A model generated the notes under the pieces. The model made no database searches. It saw nothing but the letters and a program-made list of their open reading frames with translations, and was not told where the DNA came from. Positions 10,126 to 18,513 of a stretch of 64,000 nt of DNA are shown piece after piece; within the stretch, counting starts at the first letter, position 1, and each line of letters begins with the position of its first letter. Origin of the DNA: Arthrobacter sp. U41 (lineage in GTDB: Bacteria; Actinomycetota; Actinomycetes; Actinomycetales; Micrococcaceae); the NCBI RefSeq assembly GCF_001750145.1, contig NZ_CP015732.1, positions 3,906,001 through 3,970,000 on the forward strand. Direction: 5' to 3'. The position numbers and the translations under genes were made by a program.

Positions 10126-10701
10126 TCAGGCGGCCGCCCCTTTCAGCTCGCCGGTCTGTTCGTCGAGTTCCTCGACCTCGCCGTTGACGTCGTCGATGAA
10201 GACCATGTGGGTTGCCGACTCGTCGCCGTCGTTGTCGTCGTCGTGCCCCTCAGGGGGCTGGTCGTCCTCCAGGTTCCCTTCATAGCTGCCCTCCGGGGAG
10301 GCCGCTGCCGCACCGGAGGGACTGGCGGCGGCCTGGGGCCCGTTGCCAGCCGTCCGGATGAAGTTGGCGGAACCCCACATAAGGTCGTGACCGACGGACT
10401 CGGCGTCGATTTCAACCGCGTGGTAAAACCGGCCGTCCCTTTCCCAGCTTCTTATTTTGAGCCGTCCCACGACGATGACCTTCTGGCCCTTCTTGACACT
10501 GCAGCCGATGTTTCCGGCCAATTGCCGGTAGCCCTGGACCCTGAACCAGTTGATGTTCCCGTCGGACCAGGTGTTCGCGGCGCGGTCGTAGCGCCGTTCG
10601 GTGGAACCCAGCCGGAACGACGCCGTCGCCACTCCGCCCGGCGTCGTCGAAGTCGTGATCTCCGAGGCGACGAAGCCACGGACCGTGATGTTGTCACTCA
10701 T
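10126..10701 (-). CDS. Single-stranded DNA-binding protein (paralogue)
   Basis: A 191-residue SSB. The OB fold covers about residues 1-110 (MSDNITVRGF, TASFRLGSTERRYD, NWFRVQGYRQLAGN, GQKVIVVGRLKIRSWE). The C-terminal tail is acidic and disordered, but ends in GELKGAAA and lacks the aromatic acidic tip (DDDIPF type) by which SSB recruits partner proteins. It also stands outside the rpsF-ssb-rpsR locus, so it is likely a secondary SSB, as used in competence or repair in actinobacteria. I start at the second ATG (MSDNI), 7 nt after AGGA; the first is 6 nt upstream. A DnaA box lies about 90 nt upstream. Confidence 0.88.
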   Translation of the reverse strand: MSDNITVRGFVASEITTSTTPGGVATASFRLGSTERRYDRAANTWSDGNINWFRVQGYRQLAGNIGCSVKKGQKVIVVGRLKIRSWERDGRFYHAVEIDAESVGHDLMWGSANFIRTAGNGPQAAASPSGAAAASPEGSYEGNLEDDQPPEGHDDDNDGDESATHMVFIDDVNGEVEELDEQTGELKGAAA

Positions 10702-10790
10702 GCTCATGTCCTGTCTCGAAATGTTGTGCCCTAGCAGGCTCTTTCAGCTTCGCGCCGGGGACGACCCATCGCGAGGGGCACGACCCGCCA

Positions 10791-10800
10791 TGTGGATAAC
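10791..10800 (-). promoter_or_regulatory. DnaA box upstream of ssb paralogue
   Basis: TGTGGATAAC on the plus strand, i.e. GTTATCCACA on the minus strand, containing the consensus TTATCCACA. It is a single site about 90 nt upstream of the SSB start, so it could link ssb expression to DnaA; isolated boxes also occur by chance. Confidence 0.4.
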
Positions 10801-10862
10801 CCCGGGCCGAACAGCGCCGGGGAGGCCGGGCCGGTGTCCGGGCAGGCTGGACTCAGCGCGCC

Positions 10863-10888
10863 CGGGTGTCCCTGACCTCGGACACCCG
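10863..10888. repeat. Inverted repeat between ssb and tRNA-Arg
   Basis: CGGGTGTCC and GGACACCCG, 9-bp perfect arms with an 8-nt spacer, just upstream of the tRNA-Arg promoter region (TAAACT at 10899-10904). Could be an operator or a terminator of short transcripts. Confidence 0.35.
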
Positions 10889-10940
10889 CGGGACACGGTA
10901 AACTTTTTGAGGCGTCCCCCGGCAGCAGCCGGGCCGGCAC

Positions 10941-11016
10941 GCCCCAGTAGCTCAGGGGATAGAGCAGCGGCCTTCTAATCCGCCGGTCGGGGGTTCGATT
11001 CCCTCCTGGGGCACCA
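10941..11016 (+). tRNA. tRNA-Arg (TCT)
   Basis: A 76-nt cloverleaf including an encoded CCA. Acceptor arms are GCCCCAG and CTGGGGC; the D arm GCTC/GAGC and the T arm with GTTCGATTC loop are intact. The anticodon loop CTTCTAA gives TCT, which reads AGA/AGG. The anticodon stem has one C-T mismatch next to the loop. Confidence 0.95.
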
Positions 11017-11286
11017 GCGCGGGGCTGGCCTGCGGAACTTACCGCGGGCCAGCGCCGACCGCATTGTCGACAACGCTCACGGCCGCCCCTCCTGCTCGAG
11101 GCATCCCCTGCGGCGCCCTACCGTCGTCCGTCCCGTGCCAACGGCCCGCGCTTTCGCCGGGGCCTGCACCGCGCCCGCGGCCCGAATACTCCCAGCCAGC
11201 CATCAGCCCACTTATTATTGAGTGGACAGGCAGGACATTCCAGGGAAAGCCTGCGCGCCCTGCCGCAACCGAAAGGTATGGCCGCC

Positions 11287-11808
11287 ATGACCCAGACACC
11301 CCGCGGATTCGATCCCTCCGATCCCAACGGCCCCAGCGAGGCTTCCCCCACCCAGTACCCCGGGGCGGCTGAGGCCCCGGCCGGGTCCGGGGCAGCGGGC
11401 TCCAGCACCGGGGCTCCGTCGGGCAGCACCGATCTTGTGCCCGGAGCTGCGGCTTCCCCAGCAGCGCCGGCTGGGGAACCTCCCCGTGCGGTGCAGCCAG
11501 AAAGGCCGGCCCCCGCCCCGGAAACCCGCCAGGTTACCCGCGCTGGCATGGTCTGGGCCGCAGTCGCCAGCGCGCTGGTGGTGCTGATCCTGCTCATCGC
11601 CTTCATCCTGCAGAACCAGGACTATGTGCTGGTGAAGTTCTTTGGCCTGGAGGGGTCGGTCCCGCTCGGCATTGCGCTGTTCATCGCGGCAGTCGGCGGC
11701 GGTGTGCTGGTGGCCATCGCCGGGGCCGCCCGCATCATTCAGCTGCGGCTGGCCGCCCACCGCCAGCGTGTCAGCCGCCAGGCCGGCAAGGGTGCCCGCA
11801 CGCGCTGA
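11287..11808 (+). CDS. LapA domain membrane protein (DUF1049)
   Basis: A 173-residue protein. The first ~75 residues are low-complexity Pro/Ala/Gly/Ser, followed by two transmembrane segments (GMVWAAVASALVVLILLIAF and LGIALFIAAVGGGVLVAIAG) that flank the short QNQDYVLVKFFGL turn diagnostic of the LapA family. A basic C-terminal tail (RQAGKGARTR) is cytoplasmic. The ATG at 11287 is favoured because an AAAGG lies 11 nt upstream; the ATG at 11278 is only 2 nt from it. LapA proteins of gamma-proteobacteria help assemble lipopolysaccharide, which this organism lacks, so its role here is open. Confidence 0.8.
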   Translation: MTQTPRGFDPSDPNGPSEASPTQYPGAAEAPAGSGAAGSSTGAPSGSTDLVPGAAASPAAPAGEPPRAVQPERPAPAPETRQVTRAGMVWAAVASALVVLILLIAFILQNQDYVLVKFFGLEGSVPLGIALFIAAVGGGVLVAIAGAARIIQLRLAAHRQRVSRQAGKGARTR

Positions 11809-11822
11809 CGCCGGGCGGGCGC

Positions 11823-11828
11823 TAACCT
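11823..11828 (+). promoter_or_regulatory. -10 element of GNAT gene
   Basis: TAACCT ends exactly 6 nt before the ATG at 11835. Predicted leaderless promoter. Confidence 0.55.
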
Positions 11829-11834
11829 CGTTCC

Positions 11835-12524
11835 ATGGGTGAAGCAGGACCGCGCGGGCAGGCAGCGGTCACCACCGCTGCGGCGGACTGGCCCGACGTC
11901 GAGCGTCTCTTTGGCATCCGCGGCGAGCCGTCGCGCTGCTGGTGCCGGTTCTTCGCCCTGACCGGAGCGCAGTGGTCCGCGTCGACTCCGGAGCAGCGGA
12001 AAGCCCAGTTGCGTGACAAGTTCGACGGCGGCGGCCCTGCTCCGGGGGTGCTGGCCTTCCGCGGCGGCAATCCTGTGGGCTGGTGCGCCGTCGAGCCGAG
12101 CCGCTGCTATCCCAGGATCCTGCGCTCCAAGGTTTTGACCGCGGCCGGCCCCGAGGTGGCTGCGGATCCCGGCAGGGACCAGGTGTGGTCCGTGAGTTGT
12201 TTTGTTGTCTCCCCCGGCCAGCGCCGCACCGGCGTGGCAAGGGCGCTGCTCGCAGCCGCCGTCGGGCACGCGTTCGTCCACGGCGCAGACACGGTGGAGG
12301 GCTATCCGGTCGATGCCGCGCAACGGCCCAAAGCCGGCCCGGCCGATCTCTATCACGGCACCCTGGGTCTTTTTCTGGCGGCCGGCTTCCAGGTGGTCAG
12401 CGACGCGGTGCCAAGGCGGGCCGTCGTGCGCCTGACGGCGCTCCGGGCCGGCGCCGCTGCGCCGGCCGTCCAGCGCAGCCCGGGCCCGGAACCGTCCACG
12501 GGCCCTAAGGCAGGGTCAGGATGA
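11835..12524 (+). CDS. GNAT family N-acetyltransferase
   Basis: A 229-residue acetyltransferase of the GNAT fold. The acetyl-CoA pyrophosphate loop is visible as VVSPGQRRTGVARALLAAA at about residues 125-143 (R/Q-x-x-G-x-G/A pattern). The upstream RGGNPVGWCAVEPS strand and a downstream EGYPVDA segment are typical of the DUF-like actinobacterial subgroup. Substrate not predictable. The 3' end overlaps the 3' end of map on the opposite strand by 20 bp. Leaderless-type promoter. Confidence 0.85.
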   Translation: MGEAGPRGQAAVTTAAADWPDVERLFGIRGEPSRCWCRFFALTGAQWSASTPEQRKAQLRDKFDGGGPAPGVLAFRGGNPVGWCAVEPSRCYPRILRSKVLTAAGPEVAADPGRDQVWSVSCFVVSPGQRRTGVARALLAAAVGHAFVHGADTVEGYPVDAAQRPKAGPADLYHGTLGLFLAAGFQVVSDAVPRRAVVRLTALRAGAAAPAVQRSPGPEPSTGPKAGSG

Positions 12525-13272
12525 CCGGTCCGTCCGCGGTGATGGCCACGGTGTGCTCGCTGTGGGCCGCGCGGCGGCCGCTGGCCGAACGGAGGGTCCA
12601 TTCGTCGTCGTCGTGGAAGTAGTCGTCCTTGCCGCCCAGGATCAGCATCGGCTCGATGGCAATAACCAGGCCCTCGGTCAGCTTGATGCCGCGGCCGGGC
12701 CGGCCGTCATTGGGAACGTGCGGTTCGGCGTGCATTGTCGTGCCGATCCCGTGGCCGCCGTGGTCGGCCAGCAACCCGTAACCGGCGCGGCGCGCCGCCC
12801 CGCCGATCGCGTAGCCGAGGTCCCCCATCTTGTTCCCGATCCGGGCGGTCTCGATGCCGCGGGCCAGGGCCGCGTTGGTGGCCTCGATCAGGGCCTGGTC
12901 CACCGGGTCGGCCGTGCCAACGATGAAACTGATTGCCGCGTCACCGCACCACCCGTCGAGGAACGCGCCGCAGTCCACGCTGAGCAGGTCCCCGTCCTGG
13001 AGCCGGTAATCGTTGGGGATGCCGTGCACCACCGCATCGTTGACGGACGTGCAGATCACCCCGGGAAACGGCACCGAGGCCCACCGGGGTTTGTAGTTCA
13101 GGAACGCCGGCGTCGCCCCGGCGTCGGCGATCGTCTCAGCCGCCAGGGCGTCCAGTTCCTTCAGGGACACGCCGACGGCGGCGGCGTTCCGGACGCGTTC
13201 CAGCGTGTTGGCCACCACCCGGCCGGCTTCGCGCATCAGGGCAATCTCGGCTGGGCTTTTGATCATCGACAT
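12505..13272 (-). CDS. map: Type I methionine aminopeptidase
   Basis: A 255-residue cytosolic metalloprotease that removes the initiator methionine after deformylation. The five metal ligands of the pita-bread fold are seen in SVDCGAFLDGWCGDAA (two Asp), GHGIGTTMHAEPHVPN (His), and the later IAIEPML (Glu) and SEHTVAI (Glu) segments. The start at 13272 is supported by TAGAGT 6 nt upstream (leaderless). The gene's 3' end overlaps the convergent GNAT gene by 20 bp. The window also encodes peptide deformylase (17932), the preceding enzyme of the pathway. Confidence 0.95.
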   Translation of the reverse strand: MSMIKSPAEIALMREAGRVVANTLERVRNAAAVGVSLKELDALAAETIADAGATPAFLNYKPRWASVPFPGVICTSVNDAVVHGIPNDYRLQDGDLLSVDCGAFLDGWCGDAAISFIVGTADPVDQALIEATNAALARGIETARIGNKMGDLGYAIGGAARRAGYGLLADHGGHGIGTTMHAEPHVPNDGRPGRGIKLTEGLVIAIEPMLILGGKDDYFHDDDEWTLRSASGRRAAHSEHTVAITADGPVILTLP

Positions 13273-13278
13273 GCCTCA

Positions 13279-13284
13279 ACTCTA
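13279..13284 (-). promoter_or_regulatory. -10 element of map
   Basis: TAGAGT on the minus strand, 6 nt before the map ATG. Only 19 nt separate it from the opposing -10 of the AlkD-like gene. Confidence 0.6.
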
Positions 13285-13303
13285 AAGCCGGCCGGAGCGT
13301 GGC

Positions 13304-13309
13304 TAAGGT
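13304..13309 (+). promoter_or_regulatory. -10 element of AlkD-like gene
   Basis: TAAGGT ends exactly 6 nt before the ATG at 13316. Predicted leaderless promoter, back to back with that of map. Confidence 0.6.
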
Positions 13310-13315
13310 TGCCTC

Positions 13316-13996
13316 ATGGCCAGCCCTGAACTGATTTCCGCGATCCGGTCACAGCTGAGGGGTGCTGCCGATCCGGTCCGGGCGGCAGGGGCACAGGCCT
13401 ATCTGAAGTCCGAGATGCCCTCGCTGGGCGTCCGGGTTCCGGAGGTCCGCCGGATAGTCAAGGCCGCCGCCAAGGAACTGCCTCCCGGTTCCCTCAAGGA
13501 CTTGCAGTCCGCCGTGCTGGAGTTGTGGCGGGGCGCACGCTGGCGGGAGGAACGGTACGCGGCCATCGACCTCACGGGGTTGAAGCTGGCGGCCGGCGAG
13601 TTGAGCATGCTGCCGCTCTACGAGGAGATCATCCGCAGCGGCGCCTGGTGGGATCTCGTGGACGGGGTCTCGCACCGGATCTGCGGGCTGCTTCAGGCGC
13701 ATAGGGAGGACATGTCCCCTGTACTCCTCCGCTGGAGCACGGACGCGGACCTCTGGATCCGGAGGGCCGCCATCACGGCCCAGCTCGGCGCCAAATCAGC
13801 TACGGATCCGGCTCTTCTGGCAGCGGTCATCGAACCGAACCTGGCCGACCCGGAGTTCTTCATCAGGAAGGCGATTGGCTGGGCCCTGCGTGACTTTTCC
13901 GCCACGGATCCGGACTGGGTCCGGGACTTTGCGGCGCGGCACGGCGCGGCGCTTAGCCCGCTCTCCCGCAGGGAGGCCCTGCGGAACCTCAGATGA
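13316..13996 (+). CDS. DNA alkylation repair protein (AlkD-like)
   Basis: A 226-residue HEAT-repeat DNA glycosylase-like protein. Family features: the N-terminal AQAYLKSEMPSLGVRVPEVRRI, W-rich central repeats (LWRGARWREERYAAIDL, WWDLVDGVSHRIC), and the C-terminal DPEFFIRKAIGWALRDFS, where the WALR helix contacts DNA. AlkD enzymes excise bulky cationic 3-alkyl and 7-alkyl purines. The divergent promoter region with map is only 43 nt. The stop region overlaps the 3' end of mptB by 8 bp. Confidence 0.92.
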   Translation: MASPELISAIRSQLRGAADPVRAAGAQAYLKSEMPSLGVRVPEVRRIVKAAAKELPPGSLKDLQSAVLELWRGARWREERYAAIDLTGLKLAAGELSMLPLYEEIIRSGAWWDLVDGVSHRICGLLQAHREDMSPVLLRWSTDADLWIRRAAITAQLGAKSATDPALLAAVIEPNLADPEFFIRKAIGWALRDFSATDPDWVRDFAARHGAALSPLSRREALRNLR

Positions 13997-15545
13997 CCGG
14001 GCGGGTGGTGACCGGTTCCTCGGACTTGCTGAAGAGCAGCTTGGTTTTGGGGTCCAGGAAAATCAGGTACAGGGCGAAGAGTAGGGCAATGATCGCGGCG
14101 GCGTTCCGGGCGAGGGCGAGTGCCAGGCCGAGATCTGCGGTCTGCAGGTAGGGGAAAACTTCCAGCTGGTCCGAGATCGCGTAGACCATAAAGAACGACA
14201 CGATGAAGTACAGCGCCTTGACCTGCCAGTCATCACGGATGCCGGTGACGGCGAAGAGCGGGATGAGCCAGACGACGTACCAGGACTGGATCATCGGGGC
14301 GAGGACGACGACGGCGGCGAACGCCAGCGTGAGACGGCGGATCAGGCGGTCATAGTCGCCGCGGAAGATCTGCCAGGCGATGATGCCGAGCGCCAGCAGC
14401 TTCCCGGCGTCATAGACCCACTTGGCCAGCCCCCAGCCGTCGAGCCCGAAAGCGTTGAAGATGGAAGCGACCACCAGGCCCAGCAGCCCGACCGGGGCGT
14501 ACCAGATCCAGATGCTGCCGGGGGCGGAGAGGCCGTTGATCCAGCCGAAGCCGAAGCCGTTGACCATGCTCATCGCGTACAGCAGAGCCAGGCTGATGCC
14601 GGCGGTGAGTCCCCAGAAGACGAATTTCCGCGGCCAGCTGGCGTTCTTTCCTGCCCAGAGCAGGCCGATGAACGGCAGGAACACGATCGTAATGGGCTTG
14701 ACCGAGATAGACAGGGTCACGAGGACCAGGCCGAGGATAACCCGCCGGGTGGCGCAGTAGTAGAGCCCGGCCAGGGCCAGGCCGATCATGAGCGCGTCGT
14801 TGTGGACGCTGGCGATGAAGTTGGTGAGGAAGAGGGGGTTGGCGGCGGTAAGCCACAGGGCGCGGTGCGGGTTGACGCCGTGCAGTTCGGCGAGCTTCGG
14901 CACATAGATGATGCACAGCACGATCCCGACCGCCGCGGCGAGGCGGAACAGCATGATGCTGCCTTCCGGGTGCACATTGGTGGACCAGACAACGAACTGT
15001 TCGATCCATAGGAACAGCTGGCCGTAAGGTACCGGCGCCTCGGTCCACATCTTGTCGGCCCCGAGCTGGAAGTAGTTCGACAGTGCGGAGATGCCGTTTT
15101 CGTAGGGGTTGAAGCCCTCGACCATCAGCCGGCCCTGCCCGATGTAGGCGTAGACGTCGCGGCTGAACAGCGGGACGGAAAACATCAGGGGCAGTCCCCA
15201 CAGGACAACCGCCTGCAGCGTCGCATTGCGGGCCTCCGCTCCCCAGACCCGCACGCGCTGGCCGAGCCTGAGCCAGGACCGGACCAGCAGCATCCCGCCG
15301 ATGGCCAGCAGCACAATGCACAGGCCAACGCCGACGGCCTCGGTGCGCATCCAGATGAACAGCGGAACGCGGCGGAGTTCGGACGCCGGGGCGAGCCAGC
15401 CCACGCCAAGGGAACCGATCGCCATAAACAGAGAGCCGATAAATCCCGCCAGCAGCGGTGAACGGGCGTTGTCCACGTCAGCAATGGCTGCCACCGGGGA
15501 CGTGCCGGCAGCCGCTTTCCCCGCCGCAGGCACAGGCACCGTCAT
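13989..15545 (-). CDS. mptB: Polyprenol phosphomannose-dependent alpha-1,6-mannosyltransferase
   Basis: A 518-residue GT-C fold glycosyltransferase with roughly a dozen transmembrane segments. It carries the MptB signature (polyprenol-phosphate mannose-dependent alpha-1,6 mannosyltransferase): an extracytoplasmic loop with FSRDVYAYIGQGRLMVEGFN, in which the D residue after R is the usual GT-C catalytic position, and NPYENG. MptB extends the mannan backbone of lipomannan in the plasma membrane of actinobacteria. I start at the ATG encoding MTVPVPAAGK; the frame continues upstream without similarity. It is convergent with and overlaps the AlkD-like gene. Confidence 0.88.
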   Translation of the reverse strand: MTVPVPAAGKAAAGTSPVAAIADVDNARSPLLAGFIGSLFMAIGSLGVGWLAPASELRRVPLFIWMRTEAVGVGLCIVLLAIGGMLLVRSWLRLGQRVRVWGAEARNATLQAVVLWGLPLMFSVPLFSRDVYAYIGQGRLMVEGFNPYENGISALSNYFQLGADKMWTEAPVPYGQLFLWIEQFVVWSTNVHPEGSIMLFRLAAAVGIVLCIIYVPKLAELHGVNPHRALWLTAANPLFLTNFIASVHNDALMIGLALAGLYYCATRRVILGLVLVTLSISVKPITIVFLPFIGLLWAGKNASWPRKFVFWGLTAGISLALLYAMSMVNGFGFGWINGLSAPGSIWIWYAPVGLLGLVVASIFNAFGLDGWGLAKWVYDAGKLLALGIIAWQIFRGDYDRLIRRLTLAFAAVVVLAPMIQSWYVVWLIPLFAVTGIRDDWQVKALYFIVSFFMVYAISDQLEVFPYLQTADLGLALALARNAAAIIALLFALYLIFLDPKTKLLFSKSEEPVTTRPVI

Positions 15546-15691
15546 CTCAGGATCGTCCAATCTGTTGTGGGGCTCTTCTCCGCCCTCAGCCGGCCGTGAA
15601 AACCGGCCCGGGGCGCGCCGCGATGACGAAAAATATCGACGCCCGCGTACCCGAAATCCTAGCACCGGACCGCCCGGCAGCGACGAAACGG

Positions 15692-15697
15692 TAGGCT
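15692..15697 (+). promoter_or_regulatory. -10 element of orn
   Basis: TAGGCT ends exactly 6 nt before the GTG at 15704. Predicted leaderless promoter; supports the GTG start. Confidence 0.6.
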
Positions 15698-15703
15698 GGG
15701 CGC

Positions 15704-16402
15704 GTGCCTATATCTAATGAACGCATCGTCTGGATCGACTGCGAAATGACCGGCCTGGACAGCGTCAACGACGCCCTCATCGAGGTGGCTGCGCTGGTGA
15801 CGGACTCCGAGCTCAATATCCTGGGCGACGGGGTCGACGTCGTCATCAAACCCGATGACGCCGCCCTTGCGCAGATGAACGACTTCGTCCGCGACATGCA
15901 CACCCGCTCCGGGCTCCTGGCGGAACTCCCCCGCGGCAAGACCATGGCGGAGGCCCAGGCCATCGTGCTGGACTACATCAAGAAGTGGGTGCCGGATCCC
16001 AAGAAGGCCCCGCTGGGCGGCAACTCGGTGGGAACCGACCGCGTCTTCCTGGTCCGCGACATGCCCGAACTGGTGGAACACCTGCATTACCGGGTCATCG
16101 ACGTGAGCACCATCAAGGAACTCTCCCGGCGCTGGTATGCGCGGGCCTACTTCCAGTCCCCCGCCAAGCTCGGCGGCCACCGCGCCCTCGGCGACATCCA
16201 GGACTCCATCGACGAACTGCGCTACTACCGCGAGGCCGTCTTCGTCCCCGCACCGGGTCCGGACAGCGCCACCGCGCAGCGGATCGCCCGCAGGGTGACG
16301 GGAAAGCCGGACGAACCCGCCGCCGAAGGCACGCCCTCCGAGCCGGAAACGGCTGCCGGCGGCACCCCCTCCGAGGCTGCCTCCGGGACGCCGGCGACGT
16401 AG
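15704..16402 (+). CDS. orn: Oligoribonuclease
   Basis: A 232-residue DEDDh 3'-5' exoribonuclease that degrades 2-5 nt RNA fragments and pGpG. Exo I motif IDCEMTGLD near residue 11, central VGTDRVFLVRDMPEL, and the C-terminal HRALGDIQDSIDEL with the catalytic His and Asp. The catalytic core ends near residue 190; about 40 extra residues rich in Pro, Glu, Ala and Thr follow, which are absent in enterobacterial Orn. GTG start, confirmed by the conserved MPISNERIVWID N-terminus. Confidence 0.95.
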   Translation: MPISNERIVWIDCEMTGLDSVNDALIEVAALVTDSELNILGDGVDVVIKPDDAALAQMNDFVRDMHTRSGLLAELPRGKTMAEAQAIVLDYIKKWVPDPKKAPLGGNSVGTDRVFLVRDMPELVEHLHYRVIDVSTIKELSRRWYARAYFQSPAKLGGHRALGDIQDSIDELRYYREAVFVPAPGPDSATAQRIARRVTGKPDEPAAEGTPSEPETAAGGTPSEAASGTPAT

Positions 16403-16558
16403 TCCGCCGGCCGGCCGCCGTTAAGTAATCTCCGCCACGTTTGCGGAAATTTTTGGTGAAAATCCGAAAAGTGGCAAAAGCAGCGCCGAAGAGCAGGTAA
16501 GCTATTTGTCGTTGCCTTTTCAGCCAGCCGGTCCGCCGGAGGGCATGGCGGGGCACAT

Positions 16559-16632
16559 GGTGGGCGTAGCTCAGTTGGCAGAGCGCCTGGTTGTGGTCCA
16601 GGAGGTCGCGGGTTCAACCCCCGTCGCTCACC
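16559..16632 (+). tRNA. tRNA-His (GTG)
   Basis: Cloverleaf with the histidine-specific extra G at -1 (16559) opposite C73 (16632). Acceptor GTGGGCG/CGCTCAC, anticodon loop TTGTGGT with GTG, T loop GTTCAACCC. No CCA is encoded. Confidence 0.95.
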
Positions 16633-16663
16633 CTCATGAAGGACGGCAGTGATCCGCCCTTAG

Positions 16664-16702
16664 ACGAAGGCCGTACCGGATATCCGGTGCGGCCTTTGTC
16701 GT
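16664..16702 (+). terminator. Terminator after tRNA-His
   Basis: Long hairpin AAGGCCGTACCGGA / TCCGGTGCGGCCTTT with a 2-nt TA centre and one G-U pair, about 35 nt after tRNA-His and shortly before the acyl-CoA dehydrogenase ribosome site. Confidence 0.75.
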
Positions 16703-16735
16703 CTGTCCATGGAACCGTGCACGGAAGGAAACGCT

Positions 16736-17890
16736 ATGCAGCGCAGGCTTTTTGAAGAAGACCACGAGATGTTCCGTGAGATGGCGACCGAGTTCAACAC
16801 GCGCGCCGTTGCACCGCACTACGCCCAGTGGGACAAGGACCACATGATGTCCCGGGACCTGTGGTCGGCGGCCGGCGAGCAGGGCCTGCTGGGCCTGGCC
16901 GTTCCGGAGGAGTTCGGCGGCATGGGCATGGACGACTACCGCTTCCGCGCCGTACTGGACGAGGAGTTCGCCAAGAGCAACCACCTCGCGGTGGGCCTGG
17001 CCTTCCACCTGCACGATGACATGGTCCTCCCCCACCTGCTGGCTTACGGCTCCGACGAGCTCAAGGGCCGCTGGCTTCCCGGCATGGTTTCCGGCGAGAC
17101 GGTCACCTCGATCGCCTGGACCGAGCCCGGCGCGGGTTCAGACCTCCGCGGCATCCGCACCAAGGCCGTCCGCGACGGCGACGACTGGCTGATCATCGGG
17201 CAGAAGACCTTCATCGGCAACGGCATCTCCGGGGATGCCTCCCTGGTCCTGGCCCGCACCGACGCCGGCACCGGGCGGGGAAAGCAGGACTCCTTCTCCC
17301 TGTTCATGGTCCGCAAGGGCGAGGGCTACACGGCCGGCAACCAGCTGGACAAGATGGGCCTCAAGGCCTCGGATACCGCAGAGCTGTTCTTCGACGGGGT
17401 CCGCGTTCCGCACGCGGACCTCGTCGGCGAAGAGGGCAAGGGCCTGCAGTACGCCGCCGAGCAGCTCCCCCAGGGCCGCCTCGCGATCGCGGTGGCAAGC
17501 TCCGCCGTCGTCCGCGCCGTCTACGAGGCGACCGTGCGTTACACAAAGGACCGCAACGCCTTCGGCGAACGGATCATCGATTTCCAGAACAGCCGCTTCG
17601 AGCTGGCCGACATCCTCACCGAGGTCGAAGTCACCGAAACCTACGTGGACCAGGCGGTCCTGGCCTTCAACGCCGGCGAGCTCGACGCCGCCTCCGCCGC
17701 CCGCGCGAAACTGTGGGCGTCCGAGCGCGCCAAGTCCGTCACCGACCGGTGCCTCCAGCTGCACGGCGGCTACGGCTACATCCTGGAATACCCCGTGGCA
17801 CAGGCCTTCCTCGCTGCCCGGCTGCTGACGATCTTCGGCGGCACCAACGAAATCATGCGCGACGTCGTCGGCCGCACCATCGCAGACTGA
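16736..17890 (+). CDS. Acyl-CoA dehydrogenase (long-chain type)
   Basis: A 384-residue FAD enzyme that introduces the alpha-beta double bond in acyl-CoA. FAD/substrate segments SIAWTEPGAGSDLRGIRT and the late LHGGYGYILEYPVAQAF are typical. The C-terminal signature reads FGGTNEIM rather than the YEGT of medium- and short-chain enzymes; glycine at this place is the pattern of the long-chain enzymes, whose catalytic glutamate sits elsewhere. Start is the ATG with GGAAGGA 7 nt upstream. The deformylase gene follows after 41 nt and may be cotranscribed. Confidence 0.92.
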   Translation: MQRRLFEEDHEMFREMATEFNTRAVAPHYAQWDKDHMMSRDLWSAAGEQGLLGLAVPEEFGGMGMDDYRFRAVLDEEFAKSNHLAVGLAFHLHDDMVLPHLLAYGSDELKGRWLPGMVSGETVTSIAWTEPGAGSDLRGIRTKAVRDGDDWLIIGQKTFIGNGISGDASLVLARTDAGTGRGKQDSFSLFMVRKGEGYTAGNQLDKMGLKASDTAELFFDGVRVPHADLVGEEGKGLQYAAEQLPQGRLAIAVASSAVVRAVYEATVRYTKDRNAFGERIIDFQNSRFELADILTEVEVTETYVDQAVLAFNAGELDAASAARAKLWASERAKSVTDRCLQLHGGYGYILEYPVAQAFLAARLLTIFGGTNEIMRDVVGRTIAD

Positions 17891-17931
17891 CCCGACTCCG
17901 TTTTGACAGCACAGCAGAGGAAGCAGCTGAC

Positions 17932-18504
17932 ATGACCGTTTTGCCCATCACGATCTGGGGCGAGCCCGTACTGCACCGCCGGGCCCCGGAAGTCGAAGTC
18001 TTCGACAACGAACTCCGGACCCTGATCGCCGACATGTTCGAGACCAATGAGGCCGCCAACGGCGTCGGCCTTGCCGCGCCGCAGGTCGGGGTGGGCAAAC
18101 GGCTCTTCATCTACAAATACGAGAACGACGACGGCGCCCCGCCGTCCGGGGCCGTCGTCAACCCGGTGCTGACCCTCTCCAAGGTCTCCGGCGCGCTGCC
18201 GGACCCGGACGAGGACGAGGAGGGCTGCCTGTCCTTCCCCGGCGGGCAGTACCCGCTCAAGCGCGCGGAGTGGGTCCGGGTGCAGGGCTTTGACGGGGAC
18301 GGCAACCCGGTCGAGTTCGAGGCGACGGGCTGGTTTGCCCGGGTGATCCAGCACGAATACGACCACCTCGACGGCAAGCTCTACGTCAACCGGCTGATCG
18401 ACCGTTACGCCCGCAAGGCCATGAAGCAGGCCAAGAAGAGCGGCTGGGGCGTCCCCGGGCTGACGTGGATGCCCGGCGTGGATCCGGACCCGTTCGGGCA
18501 CTGA
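17932..18504 (+). CDS. def: Peptide deformylase
   Basis: A 190-residue metalloprotease that removes the formyl group from nascent proteins. All three motifs are present: GVGLAAPQVGV (motif 1), EEGCLSFPG (motif 2, Cys metal ligand) and QHEYDHLDG (motif 3, HExxH). Ribosome site GAGGAAG lies about 10 nt before the ATG. The C-terminal extension (KKSGWGVPGLTWMPG) is characteristic of actinobacterial type I deformylases. Confidence 0.96.
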   Translation: MTVLPITIWGEPVLHRRAPEVEVFDNELRTLIADMFETNEAANGVGLAAPQVGVGKRLFIYKYENDDGAPPSGAVVNPVLTLSKVSGALPDPDEDEEGCLSFPGGQYPLKRAEWVRVQGFDGDGNPVEFEATGWFARVIQHEYDHLDGKLYVNRLIDRYARKAMKQAKKSGWGVPGLTWMPGVDPDPFGH

Positions 18505-18513
18505 GGTCCGGGC

